Shown: positions 26,033 to 35,466, counted from the stretch's first letter. The stretch is DNA of 64,000 bases from an uncultured Kiritimatiellota bacterium (GCA_944389945.1 CALXOF010000001.1:157868-221867); one strand, 5' to 3'. Notes: a model not told the origin generated them from the sequence alone. Numbers and translations: made by a program.

Positions 26033-27027
26033 ACGCCCGTGGCATGACATTGGTGGAGTTGCTCGTGGTTTTAGTTATCCTGGCCGGGCTGACGGCGGCC
26101 GTGATGACCGGCGCGGCGGCGACCCGCGAGAAGGGGCGCTATGAGCAGACCGCCCGTGACGCCGAGGCGATGGCCGAGGCCCTTGCCCGTCCCGACGGGC
26201 TTTCTCTTGTCTCCGACCTCGGCTTTGTCCCCGACAATGCCAACGGCCTCTGCCTCCTCTTCGGCGCGCGCCTCCCGCATGAGACCGTGACCGAGGACCC
26301 CGAGCACCCCGGCGAGATGCTCACGAACGTTGCCGTCCATGACATCCCCGCTTGGCGTCTCCTCGAGTCCGCCCTCATCCCCGAGACGACCACGCCGCAG
26401 TACACCGCCGCCGAGATTGCCTCCGCCGCCATCGCCATCACCAATCGTTTTGAGTCCGTCTCCTTGGGTGCGGGGTGGCGCGGCCCTTACTGCGAGGGGA
26501 GGGCCCTGGACGCCGACGACTCCGACCCCAACAACCCCATCCCCTTCCTGCGGGATGGCTTCGGCGGGCTTTGGGAGTTCGATGGCGAGACGCTCGTCTC
26601 CCGCGGCCGCGACCGCCTGGACGACGCGCTTCTGCCGGACGCCGACGCCATCGACTGGCGCGACCGCGATCGCTCCTTCGCCGTCTCCGTGCCCGTGCCC
26701 ACGCTCTCCCTCACCGTGAAACCCGAAAGCGATGCCGCCGTGCAGTGCCTCCACGTCTTTGTCCACCAGCCCGCGCTGACGCTGCCGACGACCGTTGGCG
26801 CCGAACCGACGGTTGGGCTGGCGTGCCGTTACTACCGTTTCGAGAACGCCGATTCCGTTCTCCTCTCCGAGGGGCTCACGTTGGGTGAGCGCATCGTCTT
26901 CGTGTTGGCCGAGACCGCCTCCGGCGCGATGGCCGCCCCGCCGCGGCGCGTGCTCCTGCGTCCCGGCGCCAACGCCGTGACCCTGCCCCTCCACACCGCC
27001 ACCGCCTATCCTCTGACCTCCCCATGA
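26029..27027 (+). CDS. Type IV prepilin/pseudopilin-like protein
   Basis: 332 residues from GTG at 26029, inside the previous stop codon. The signal is very short (MNARG-MTLVELLVVLVILAG) with Met at +1 rather than Phe and Glu at +5. The C-terminal region is predicted beta-rich (repeated short hydrophobic strands such as SLTVKPESDAAVQC). The length exceeds typical minor pseudopilins and is nearer GspK, which, however, usually lacks Glu at +5; this one has it. Overlaps the GspL-like gene by 4 bp. Confidence 0.82.
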   Translation: MNARGMTLVELLVVLVILAGLTAAVMTGAAATREKGRYEQTARDAEAMAEALARPDGLSLVSDLGFVPDNANGLCLLFGARLPHETVTEDPEHPGEMLTNVAVHDIPAWRLLESALIPETTTPQYTAAEIASAAIAITNRFESVSLGAGWRGPYCEGRALDADDSDPNNPIPFLRDGFGGLWEFDGETLVSRGRDRLDDALLPDADAIDWRDRDRSFAVSVPVPTLSLTVKPESDAAVQCLHVFVHQPALTLPTTVGAEPTVGLACRYYRFENADSVLLSEGLTLGERIVFVLAETASGAMAAPPRRVLLRPGANAVTLPLHTATAYPLTSP

Positions 27028-28355
27028 AACCGAAACGTTCCAAAATCCCGGCCATTCTGATCCACGACGGCGCGCAGTGGCGTTTGCCTGGGCAGGCGCC
27101 CGTGGCCGCCCCGCCCGACGCGCCGCCCGCCGCGTGGCTCAACGACCTCGCCAAGACCCATACCGCCGTGCGTTTTCTTCTCGCGTGCGACCTTCGCCGG
27201 CAGGACGTCGCCCTTCCCCCGCGTACCAAGTGGGCCGAGGCGCAGAACCTGATGGCCCAGGAACTCGCCGACCAGACGGGTGGTGACCCCACGGCATGGG
27301 TGATCGCAGGCCGCTCCTACGGCGAAGGCCGCGGCGCCGCGCTTCTCGCGGGTGTCTTCGAGGCCGGGCGTCTGGCCGCCCTGCGCGATGCCGCCGCCGA
27401 GGCGGGACTCCGTTTCGCCGGCGCCGCGGCGCTGAGCCTGGCCGTGGCCGCCGTCTGGCGCGCCCAACCCGCCGCCAAGCAGACGCTTGTCGTCGTGGGG
27501 CAGGGCGAGGCGCTCGTGGTGCCGCCCGCGCCGGCCGCGCCCCAACCCGTGCCCGCCGGCCTCCGCCATGCCGCGGTCGCCCCCGAGGCTTGGCTGGAAC
27601 GTTTCACCCACGGGATGCGTGGGTTGGGGGCCGATACGCCCTTGCGTCTCCTTGCCTTGGGCGGCGAGGCCGAGCCCTTGGCCGCCGTTCTCCGCGAGCA
27701 AGGCGGTTTCACCGACGCTTCCCCGTTGGTTGCCGAGCCGACCCTCAAGGCCGCCGCCGCGCTCGCAGCCTCGGCCAAGGCGAACAACCTGCGCGCCGAT
27801 CTCCCGGTGGCCAACCCCTGGGTGCCGCGCAAACGGTTCTCCAACGCGTGGATTGTCCTTCCCTGCATCGTCCTCCTGGCCCTGCCCTATCTCTACACGT
27901 GGCATGAGGGACGGTTGCTGAAGGCCGAGACCGCGCGCTATCAGGCCGAGGCCGCACAGTATCTGCCTTTGGAAAAGGCCACCGACGCCGCCCAGAAACG
28001 CAAGGCCGCAGCCCAGCGTGCCTACGATGCCGAACGTTCCACCCAGCAGGCCCTCGCCGACCGTCGTCGCCCCCTCGCGGCCTTTGTGCAGGTGGCCTAT
28101 TTCTTCTGTCGGCACGCGGAGCCCTCTCTTGTCGTCGACTCCATCACCGAGCGCGGCGGCATCGTCTCGGTCTCCGGCACCTACGTGGACGATGAAGAGG
28201 GGTTGCGCCTGCGCGAGGCACTCACGGTCTTCGCGGAGGCCGAGGACTTGCGCCTCGCTAACGCCAAGGACGAGGCAGGGAAGGACGCCGAAGGCCTTCC
28301 GGTCACACATTTCTCCTATACCATCGATTGCACGCGCATGGGGGATGCCCAATGA
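27024..28355 (+). CDS. GspL-like / PilM-PilN-like assembly platform protein
   Basis: 443 residues. A cytoplasmic domain of about 265 residues with weak ASKHA-type features, as in GspL and PilM (binds the assembly ATPase). One membrane helix follows (near residues 275-292, AWIVLPCIVLLALPYLY), then a coiled coil and a small periplasmic ferredoxin-like domain as in PilN/GspL. I assign it by architecture and operon position, since sequence identity in this family is low. Overlaps its neighbours by 4 bp on each side (ATGA). Confidence 0.7.
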   Translation: MKPKRSKIPAILIHDGAQWRLPGQAPVAAPPDAPPAAWLNDLAKTHTAVRFLLACDLRRQDVALPPRTKWAEAQNLMAQELADQTGGDPTAWVIAGRSYGEGRGAALLAGVFEAGRLAALRDAAAEAGLRFAGAAALSLAVAAVWRAQPAAKQTLVVVGQGEALVVPPAPAAPQPVPAGLRHAAVAPEAWLERFTHGMRGLGADTPLRLLALGGEAEPLAAVLREQGGFTDASPLVAEPTLKAAAALAASAKANNLRADLPVANPWVPRKRFSNAWIVLPCIVLLALPYLYTWHEGRLLKAETARYQAEAAQYLPLEKATDAAQKRKAAAQRAYDAERSTQQALADRRRPLAAFVQVAYFFCRHAEPSLVVDSITERGGIVSVSGTYVDDEEGLRLREALTVFAEAEDLRLANAKDEAGKDAEGLPVTHFSYTIDCTRMGDAQ

Positions 28356-29155
28356 AGGAATTGCTTGCCAAGACCAACAGCTGGCACTGGCTCGCCGCCG
28401 CCCTCGTCGTGTGCGGGACCGTCTCCGCCTTTCTCTGGAACCGACAAATCGAGGCCGTCCGTGCCGAACGTGACCCCGCCCTGGCGCGTATGGCCGCGCA
28501 TCTGGAGGCGCTCCGCGCCCTGTTGCCTGACGGACCCGAGACGCTGGATGCCCAGACCGCCTCGCTCAAGACGCGGCTGGAGGCCTTGCGCCAAGAGGTC
28601 GTCGACGCGGGCTTTGCGCCGATCCCCGAAGGGGCCGACGCGGTGCTCGCCACGAAGAACGCCGTCGAACAGGCGATGGCCGCGCGCGGTCTGCGTGTCC
28701 TCTCCTCCGCCTTCGCCGCCGCCCCCGAGCCGACCGCCCGCGGCAAGGCCTCCCCGTCTGCCGCAAAGGCCGCCGCCCAGCCCGTGAGCGCCGATGCCTA
28801 CGCCCGCGAAGTCCAGCGCGCCGCAGCCAAGATGCCGGCCAACATGCGCGACGACTTCCTGCGCGACGCCCAACGGAAGATCGCCCAGCTCAAGGCCGCC
28901 GAGGCCCGCGCCGCCAAGCGCGCCGCCAAAAAGCCTGCCGCCTCCGTCGCCAAGCCCAAGGCCGCCCCCGTGCGCCTCCCCTTCAAAACCGAGGAGATGG
29001 AGTACGCCGTGGCGGGGAACTTCCGCGACATCTTCCTCTTCTTCGTGGGCGAGACCTTCAAGAAGCCGCCCTATCATTTCAAGGACATTGCGGTGACGCG
29101 TTCGGACACCGGCACGCTCCGTCTCTCCTTCACCCTGCAGGCGAACTACCGATGA
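28352..29155 (+). CDS. GspM/PilO-like assembly platform protein
   Basis: 267 residues: short cytoplasmic start, one membrane helix (residues ~11-30), a coiled coil rich in Ala, Glu and Arg, an Ala/Lys/Pro-rich linker (near 200-215) and a C-terminal ferredoxin-like domain (EYAVAGNFRDIFLFFV). This is the layout of GspM and PilO, which pair with GspL/PilN in the periplasm. The start at 28352 overlaps the previous stop codon; an upstream in-frame ATG lies inside the previous gene. Assigned by architecture and position. Confidence 0.68.
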   Translation: MKELLAKTNSWHWLAAALVVCGTVSAFLWNRQIEAVRAERDPALARMAAHLEALRALLPDGPETLDAQTASLKTRLEALRQEVVDAGFAPIPEGADAVLATKNAVEQAMAARGLRVLSSAFAAAPEPTARGKASPSAAKAAAQPVSADAYAREVQRAAAKMPANMRDDFLRDAQRKIAQLKAAEARAAKRAAKKPAASVAKPKAAPVRLPFKTEEMEYAVAGNFRDIFLFFVGETFKKPPYHFKDIAVTRSDTGTLRLSFTLQANYR

Positions 29156-30597
29156 GCATGGACAAGCTTGACGTTGCGCGTATCCGTCCCCCGCAGTCGG
29201 TGCTGGGGTTGCTCCCGCCGCGTGTCGCGCGCGGACTCGGTGCCCTGCCTGTCTCCGTCGCGCCCGATGGCGCCGTGACCGTCTGCGTGTCCGACGCCAC
29301 GGATTTCGCCCTGCGCGACCGTCTGGAACGTCTGCTCGAAGGGCGCGCCGTGCGCCTCGCCGAGGCGAGCGACCCCGCGGCCTTTGCCGCCGCCCTCCGC
29401 GAGAACTATCCCGATGCCGCCCTCAACGGTACGCTCGACCGCCCGGAGGAGCTCTTCGCCTATATGCTCCGCCGCGCCCTCGCCCGCGGCGCCAGCGACA
29501 TCCATGTCTCGCCTGACGAGCGCGGCTCCCGCATCCGTCTGCGCGTGGATGGCCGCCTGGTGACCGACCGCCGCGAGCCGCCCGAGGCCGCCGCCGAGTT
29601 CGTCTCCTACATCAAGGTGCAGGCCAAGCTCGACATCGCCGAGCGCCGCGCCCCGCAGGACGGCAACATCGACCTGGAGCTCGATGGCGCGACCGTCTCC
29701 CTGCGCGTGGCCACCGTCCCCACGCTTTACGGCGAGCATGTCACCCTCCGCCTCCTCAGCCAGACCGCCCGCACGCAGAAGTTGGAGCGTCTGGAGGACC
29801 TCGGCATGCACTCCGAGGCCTTCGCCCTCTTCCGCAAGGCCCTGCGCGCGCCCAACGGCGTCATCATCATCTCCGGCCCCACCGGCAGCGGCAAGACCAC
29901 CACCCTCTACGCCGCGCTCCGCGCCCTCGCCGCCCCCGACGACCGTCACTTGGTGAGCATCGAGGACCCCGTCGAGAAACCCGTCGCCGGCGTCACGCAG
30001 ATCAAGGTCGATGGCCGCCAGGAGCGCGTCTCCTTCGCCAAGGCCCTGCGTAGCGTCCTCCGCCATGACCCCGATGTGGTGATGGTGGGCGAGATCCGCG
30101 ACGGCGAGACCGCCGCCACCGCCTTGCGCTCGGCCCTCACCGGCCACCTGGTGCTCACCACCCTGCATACCAACAGCGCCCCCGCCATCCTCACGCGCCT
30201 GACCGACCTCGGCGTGCCGCCCTACCTCGTGGCCGGCACGTTGCGCTTGGCCATGGCCCAACGCCTGGTGCGCCGTCCCTGCCCCGAGTGCATGGCGTGG
30301 GTCCCGGCCTCCCCGGAGGAGTGCGCCGCCTGCGGGTGGGACGCCACGCATCCGCCCAACATCCCCCACGCCAAGGGCTGCCCCTACTGCGGCGGCACGG
30401 GCTACGCCGGCCGCACCGCCGTCTATGAGATGCTTCCCGTGGACGCCGCGGCGCGCGAGGCCCTCATGGCCGGTCGCCCGCCGGTCATCTCCGATTCCGC
30501 CCTCACCCTGCGCGGCGACGGCCTACGCAAGGTCTTGGAGGGCGAAACGACGCTCGACGAAATCGCCGACGTCATCGACAATGAGCTTCTGACGTGA
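29152..30597 (+). CDS. GspE/PilB-type assembly ATPase
   Basis: 481 residues; hexameric cytosolic ATPase that drives pseudopilus growth. An N-terminal T2SSE_N-like domain is followed by the catalytic part: SDIHVSPDE, Walker A GPTGSGKTTT, Asp box, Walker B VVMVGEIRDGET and the His box (LTTLHTNSA). Three C-x2-C pairs (CPEC, CAAC, CPYC) near residues 377-422 form the zinc region found in GspE/PilB but not in PilT. Overlaps the next gene by 4 bp. Confidence 0.93.
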   Translation: MSMDKLDVARIRPPQSVLGLLPPRVARGLGALPVSVAPDGAVTVCVSDATDFALRDRLERLLEGRAVRLAEASDPAAFAAALRENYPDAALNGTLDRPEELFAYMLRRALARGASDIHVSPDERGSRIRLRVDGRLVTDRREPPEAAAEFVSYIKVQAKLDIAERRAPQDGNIDLELDGATVSLRVATVPTLYGEHVTLRLLSQTARTQKLERLEDLGMHSEAFALFRKALRAPNGVIIISGPTGSGKTTTLYAALRALAAPDDRHLVSIEDPVEKPVAGVTQIKVDGRQERVSFAKALRSVLRHDPDVVMVGEIRDGETAATALRSALTGHLVLTTLHTNSAPAILTRLTDLGVPPYLVAGTLRLAMAQRLVRRPCPECMAWVPASPEECAACGWDATHPPNIPHAKGCPYCGGTGYAGRTAVYEMLPVDAAAREALMAGRPPVISDSALTLRGDGLRKVLEGETTLDEIADVIDNELLT

Positions 30598-31820
30598 CGC
30601 GCTTCAAGTACATCGCTTTCCATGCCGGCCGGAAGGTCTCGGACTTCATCGAGGCGGATGATGCCCAAGCCGCCCGCGCGACGCTCCGTGAACGCGGCTT
30701 GACACCCGTGAGCGTGGAACCCGCGCCCCTGCGCGGCAAGACGCTTCGTCCCCGCAATGCGCTCGACCGCGCCTTGAGCCGCTGGCTGATTTCGCAGTCG
30801 TCCATCGAGCAGACATTCATGCAGTTGGTGGTGCTCCTGCGCGGCGACGTCGCGGTGGTCGAGGCCTTCGAGACGGCCGCCGGCCTGGCCAAGGGCTACC
30901 TCGCCCAGGCGCTCTGGGAGACGGCTCAATCCGTGCGCGGCGGTGCCTCGTTGGCCAAGGCCATGCGCGCGGCCATGCCGTGGGTCGGCAATCTCTACCT
31001 GGGCCTCATCGCCGTGGGCGAGGCCAATGGCGCCTTGCCGCGGATGTTCGGCTACTGCGTTGGGCTGATGGAGAGCCGCCGCAAGCTCCGCAACGAAATC
31101 ATCCGAGCCTTGACCTATCCCGCCATCGTCGTGCTCATGGGCCTGGGCGTGGGCTACTACGTGAGCACCGTCGCCATTCCCCAAATCGCCTCGGTCATGG
31201 GCAACCCCGACGCCCTCCCGCCCATCACGCGCTCGCTCCTCACCACGAGCGATTGGGTCAAGACGCAAGGCTACTGGCTCATCCTCGGCCCTGTGCTCTT
31301 CGGCGTGACCGTCGCGGTGTTGCGCCACGTGCCGGGCGTGGGCCTGGCGCTCGACCGCGTGGGCCTCTCGATTCCCCTCTTCGGCAAGGTGGGCCGTTTC
31401 TCCGGCAACGCGCTCTTCAACCAGACCCTCGCCATCCTTCTGGAGAGCGGCATCTCGGTGATTGAGTCGCTCGCGCTCATCCGCGGCACGCTCTCCAACG
31501 CCTTTTACCGCCGTCAGATCGCCGCCGTCCGCGCCTCCGTCCTGGCGGGCAAACCGCTCTCCGAGGGCATCGCCGCCTCCGCGCTCAACCATCTCTCCCC
31601 CCTCTCCAAGGCCCTCGTCCGCGTGGGCGAAAGCTCCGGTAACCTTGCCGACGGCCTGCGCTACGTGGGCGACTTCTACGCCCAGGCCCTCGCCCGCCGC
31701 CTGGATCTGCTGGGCAAACTGGTCGAACCCGCGCTCGTCGTTGTCGTCGGCGGCATGGTCGCCTACGTCTACATCGCCTTCTTCATGGGCATGGCCGCCA
31801 TGAACGCCACGGCCGGATGA
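30594..31820 (+). CDS. GspF/PilC-type inner-membrane platform protein
   Basis: 408 residues beginning with GTG inside the previous stop codon. Two repeated T2SSF domains (cores near residues 70-190 and 270-395) and about three membrane helices. The family's motif is present in LYLGLIAVGEANGALP and again as SKALVRVGESSGNLADGL. It is the inner-membrane core that couples the ATPase to pseudopilin insertion. Confidence 0.93.
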   Translation: MTRFKYIAFHAGRKVSDFIEADDAQAARATLRERGLTPVSVEPAPLRGKTLRPRNALDRALSRWLISQSSIEQTFMQLVVLLRGDVAVVEAFETAAGLAKGYLAQALWETAQSVRGGASLAKAMRAAMPWVGNLYLGLIAVGEANGALPRMFGYCVGLMESRRKLRNEIIRALTYPAIVVLMGLGVGYYVSTVAIPQIASVMGNPDALPPITRSLLTTSDWVKTQGYWLILGPVLFGVTVAVLRHVPGVGLALDRVGLSIPLFGKVGRFSGNALFNQTLAILLESGISVIESLALIRGTLSNAFYRRQIAAVRASVLAGKPLSEGIAASALNHLSPLSKALVRVGESSGNLADGLRYVGDFYAQALARRLDLLGKLVEPALVVVVGGMVAYVYIAFFMGMAAMNATAG

Positions 31821-31841
31821 GAACGAATGAAAGGAAACCCC

Positions 31842-32342
31842 ATGGCACACCCCATCCAACACGCTCCGCGCAGACTCGTGCTCGCCGTCTGCCTCTTCGC
31901 GGCTTGCGCAGCCCGCGCCGCGATTCCGCTTGCCGACCCGCCCCAGGACCTCAAGAACGAGGATGGCACCCCCGAGGTCGGCCTTGTCGATCCCTTCGTC
32001 CCGCGTGGCGCGGCGGAGGATCCCGATATGCCCGGCACCGGCCTCACGCGCACCGCCGCCGGCGAACTGCCTGCCGATTTCCGCATCCTTGCCATCTCCA
32101 TCCCCGAGCAGGGCAAACCCAGTGCCCTCGTCCGCATGGGCGAGAAGGAGGACCCAACCCTCGTCCATGAGGGCGACCAAGTGCGCGTCCCGCGCCCCAT
32201 CCCCCGTGGCCGCGCCCGCGCCGAGGAGGACCCCAACGCCCGCTACACCTTCTATCTCTACGTCAAGACCATCGCCCCCACCTACATCGAGGTCTATCAC
32301 TCCAAGACCCGCCCCGACGACACCCAAATCCTCCGCTGGTGA
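31842..32342 (+). CDS. GspC/PilP-like periplasmic protein
   Basis: 166 residues with a signal peptide (RRLVLAVCLFAACAARA). The remainder has a short beta-rich region (DFRILAISIPEQGKPSALVRM ... VHEGDQVRV) like the HR domain of GspC/PilP, which links the inner-membrane platform to the secretin. The start at 31842 follows AAAGGA; an ATG 15 bp earlier is possible. Assigned from domain pattern and position between GspF and secretin. Confidence 0.65.
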   Translation: MAHPIQHAPRRLVLAVCLFAACAARAAIPLADPPQDLKNEDGTPEVGLVDPFVPRGAAEDPDMPGTGLTRTAAGELPADFRILAISIPEQGKPSALVRMGEKEDPTLVHEGDQVRVPRPIPRGRARAEEDPNARYTFYLYVKTIAPTYIEVYHSKTRPDDTQILRW

Positions 32343-32348
32343 CCTGAT

Positions 32349-34148
32349 ATGAAGATGCATCCTCAACGCCGTCCATTGCCCCGCAGGGGCGCTTCCGTTC
32401 TCCGTTTTCCGTTCTCCGTTCTCCTGCTCTTCCTCCTAGCGTTCCCACTCTTCGGGCAGGAACCTCGCCTCAAGTCCCTCATGGTGCGCGAGGCCCCCGT
32501 GGAATACGCCATGTGGGTCCTCTCCAACGCCTGGGGTCGCCACATCGTCGTCACCGACGCCGCCAAGGCCATCTCCGCCCGCGTCTTCCTGCAGAACATC
32601 GATTGCATGAGCGCCCTCAAGGCCATCTGCCGCGCCCATGGCCTTTGGTACCGCGAAGACCCAGACAGCGGCGTCATCTACGTCGAGACCCTCGAGGAAT
32701 ACGTCGGCAATGCCTCGCGCGACAGCCATAAGTTCGTCGACGTCGTCACCGTCGTCTACCCGCGCGCCGAGGACATCGCCGCCAGCCTCGAGCAGGTCTT
32801 CAACGACATGGTCGTCTACAACGCCCCCGAGGAGGACGATGGCGACCCCGCCAGCGACATCGACCGCGCACTCGACCGCATGGACCAACTCTCCGACCGC
32901 GCCACCATGGTCGAGGACGACGCCGCCAGCTCCGGCGGCTCCTCCTCCCGCCGTTCCCGCCGCAATTCCAACCTCACCGGCCTGGACAACGTCCGCGACT
33001 ACTACCGCGACATGGATCGCCTGAACCGCGACAACGCCACCATCGTCTCCGAGGGCGCCGACGGCGAACCCCGCGCCGCCAGCCCCAGCGTCGTCTTCGT
33101 CGCCGTCGCCCGCGATGTCAACGCCATCCTCCTGCGCTCCTCCGACCAGGCCACCCTCCGCCAGGTCCGCGAGGTCATCGCCAAGCTCGACCGCCCCAAA
33201 CCCCAAGTCCTCCTCGAGGTCCGAATCCTCGCCCTGGACATCACCGATGAAAAGGACCGTCAGCTCGACCTCCTCTTTGGCTCGGAGGGCGGTTCCCCCA
33301 TCAAGGGCGGCTTCGTCGGCGGCTACGACAACGGCCCCATCGGCGGCCTCACCACCGCCATGGACACCCTCGGCACCTTCAATTCCAACGCCGCCGCCAT
33401 CCAATACCTCTCCGAAAAGCTCTCCATGCGCCTCAAGTGGCTCGACTCGAACGGCAAGGTCCGCCGCCTCGCCACCCCCAACCTCATGGTCTCCGACTAC
33501 GAGGCCAGCCGCATCTTCGTCGGCAAGGAAACCTCCATCATCCTTAGCGTCGAGAGTTCCACCACCTTCACCGGCACCGAGACCGCCACGCCCACGACTT
33601 CCACCTCCGCCGAGATCGAGCGCACTGACATCGGCACCACCCTCGTCATCACCCCAAAAATCCATGCCGACGGCACCTGCACCATCCGCATCCTCCAGGA
33701 AAATGCCGAGGAGGGCCCCTCCAAGAACATGAGCTATGGACCCACCAACGAACGTATCGAATATCAGACCACCGACGTCGTCAAACAGTCCATCGTCTCC
33801 ACCATCGTCGCCAAATCCGGCGAAACCCTCGCACTCGGCGGACTTGTCTCCACTATCGACGAGGAGACCACCGCTCGCGTCCCAATTCTCGCCGACATCC
33901 CCTGGATCGGCCCCCTCCTCTTCGAGCGCGAGAACAAGACCAAGACCATTGAGGAACTCATCGTCCTCGTCCGGCCCCACGTCATCCTCTCCCCCGCCGA
34001 GGCCCAGCGCGTCTCTCATGGCTTCTATGAATCCATCGACGCCGACCCGCTGCTCATCAATCAGGCCCGCTCCCTCACCGCCCCTGAGCAAGCGCCCCCG
34101 GCGGACGCCGCCCTCCTCCGCGAGATGGCCGAACCGGAGGCCGAGTAA
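32349..34148 (+). CDS. GspD/PilQ-type secretin
   Basis: 599-residue outer-membrane channel protein. A signal peptide (cleaved near LFGQ) is followed by an N0 domain (VREAPVEYAMWVLSNAWG), an N1-like domain with an acidic/Ser linker, a further N-domain (PSVVFVAVARDVNAILLRS) and the secretin domain with its C-terminal signature (VPILADIPWIGPLLF). Remarkably, the hydrophobic core of the signal peptide is encoded by dispersed repeat R1 (32378-32426). The start follows the previous gene by 6 bp. Confidence 0.92.
   Translation: MKMHPQRRPLPRRGASVLRFPFSVLLLFLLAFPLFGQEPRLKSLMVREAPVEYAMWVLSNAWGRHIVVTDAAKAISARVFLQNIDCMSALKAICRAHGLWYREDPDSGVIYVETLEEYVGNASRDSHKFVDVVTVVYPRAEDIAASLEQVFNDMVVYNAPEEDDGDPASDIDRALDRMDQLSDRATMVEDDAASSGGSSSRRSRRNSNLTGLDNVRDYYRDMDRLNRDNATIVSEGADGEPRAASPSVVFVAVARDVNAILLRSSDQATLRQVREVIAKLDRPKPQVLLEVRILALDITDEKDRQLDLLFGSEGGSPIKGGFVGGYDNGPIGGLTTAMDTLGTFNSNAAAIQYLSEKLSMRLKWLDSNGKVRRLATPNLMVSDYEASRIFVGKETSIILSVESSTTFTGTETATPTTSTSAEIERTDIGTTLVITPKIHADGTCTIRILQENAEEGPSKNMSYGPTNERIEYQTTDVVKQSIVSTIVAKSGETLALGGLVSTIDEETTARVPILADIPWIGPLLFERENKTKTIEELIVLVRPHVILSPAEAQRVSHGFYESIDADPLLINQARSLTAPEQAPPADAALLREMAEPEAE
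32378..32426 (+). repeat. R1 dispersed repeat inside the secretin signal-peptide region
   Basis: GCCCCGCAGGGGC palindrome then CCGTTCT/CCGTTTT heptads, translated here as RRGASVLRFPFSVL. Confidence 0.75.
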
Positions 34149-34149
34149 G

Positions 34150-35214
34150 ATGGCCGATGCCTGCCTGGAACCCCTCTTCGCCCTCATGGCCGAGGCCAAC
34201 GCCTCTGACCTCCACTGGTGCGAGGGGGATATCCCCCGCCTCCGCGTCAATGGCTTCCTCCGCGCCGCCGAGGTCCCGGAGTCCCTTCGCGCCCTGCCCT
34301 TCGCCGAGCTCACCGCCAAACTCATCGGCCGCGGCAACCTCGACGTCCTCATGCACGACCGCGAGTTCGACGCCTCCGCCTCGGTCCTCGGCGGCAAACG
34401 CATCCGCATCAACTGCTTCTTCAAGCGTGACCGCCTCTCTTGGGCCATCCGTCTCCTGCCCGATCGCTTCCTCTCCTTCGAGGAACTCGGCCTCCCGCTC
34501 CCCTTCCTCCGCAACATCATCGAGATGCGCCAAGGCCTCGTCCTCGTCACCGGCGCCACCGGCTCCGGCAAGACCACCACCCTCGCCTCAATCCTCAACC
34601 AAATCAACCTCCGCCGCCACGAACACATCCTCACCATCGAGGACCCCGTCGAATACGTCCACGAGTCCGCCGGCTGCCTCGTCTCCCAGCGCGAGGTCGG
34701 CCACGACACCCTCGGCTTCCACAACGCCCTCCGCGCCGCCCTCCGCGAAGACCCCGACATCGTTCTCCTCGGCGAAATGCGCGACCGCGAAAGCATGGAT
34801 GCCGCCCTCACCCTCGCCGAGACCGGCCACCTCACCTTCGCCACCCTCCACACCTCCGGCGCCGTCGAGACCATCACCCGCGTCATCTCCGCCTTCGACG
34901 CCATTGAGCAAGCCCAGACCCGCGAACGCCTCGCAGCCAACCTCAAGGTCGTCCTCACCCAGCGCCTCGTCCCCTGGGCCAACCACGCCGGCCGCTCCCT
35001 TTGCGCCGAGATTATGGTCTCCACCCCAGCCGTCCGCGCCCTCATCCGCGATGGCAAGGAACGCCAACTCCTCTCTCTCATCGAGACCGGCGCCGCCCAT
35101 GGCATGACCACCATGACCGCCTCTCTCGCCCAGCTCGTCCAGCGCCGCATCGTCTCCCCCGAAGAAGCCCTCCGCCACGCCCCCGACCGCGAAGCCCTCC
35201 TCCGCGTCCTCTGA
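34150..35214 (+). CDS. PilT-like retraction-type ATPase
   Basis: 354 residues, the usual PilT length, with no zinc cysteine region. Walker A GATGSGKTTT, Asp box, Walker B IVLLGEMRDRES, His box FATLHTSGAVETI and a PilT-type C-terminal motif (AVRALIRDGK, matching AIRNLIRE-type sequences needed for pilus retraction). The ATG lies 1 bp after the secretin stop. PilT normally belongs with type IV pili rather than T2SS, so this operon may build a retractile structure. Confidence 0.9.
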   Translation: MADACLEPLFALMAEANASDLHWCEGDIPRLRVNGFLRAAEVPESLRALPFAELTAKLIGRGNLDVLMHDREFDASASVLGGKRIRINCFFKRDRLSWAIRLLPDRFLSFEELGLPLPFLRNIIEMRQGLVLVTGATGSGKTTTLASILNQINLRRHEHILTIEDPVEYVHESAGCLVSQREVGHDTLGFHNALRAALREDPDIVLLGEMRDRESMDAALTLAETGHLTFATLHTSGAVETITRVISAFDAIEQAQTRERLAANLKVVLTQRLVPWANHAGRSLCAEIMVSTPAVRALIRDGKERQLLSLIETGAAHGMTTMTASLAQLVQRRIVSPEEALRHAPDREALLRVL

Positions 35215-35279
35215 GACAACCGCGCACAGCCGGACACCCAGGCCTCCGCGGAACCAGATACGACAGACCTTCCGTCTCC

Positions 35280-35466
35280 GCATCCACCTCAACCTTATAC
35301 CTTATATATAAGGGAGGAACATCACACCGGGTCATCCCCGGTCACTCCGCGATGCAGACACACCGCGCGCACCCTTGCCAAAGACCTGTCATTCGCCTTC
35401 CCTAAATCACAGATAATTTAATCCCTTTTCGCAAGATACGCCATCTTCCAGACCTGTCATTTGGTA
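35280..35466 (-). repeat. R5, 187-bp long repeat, copy B (inverted)
   Basis: Reverse-complement match of 16688-16874 over its whole length. It occupies nearly half of the 415-bp gap between the pseudopilus operon and hsdR; the other half holds only the hsdR promoter. Confidence 0.9.

Noticed and set aside
32436..35237. A 933-codon open frame antisense to the secretin and PilT-like genes
   Set aside because: It is a by-product of high GC in the opposite strand; the sense frames carry complete family motifs and coupled starts.
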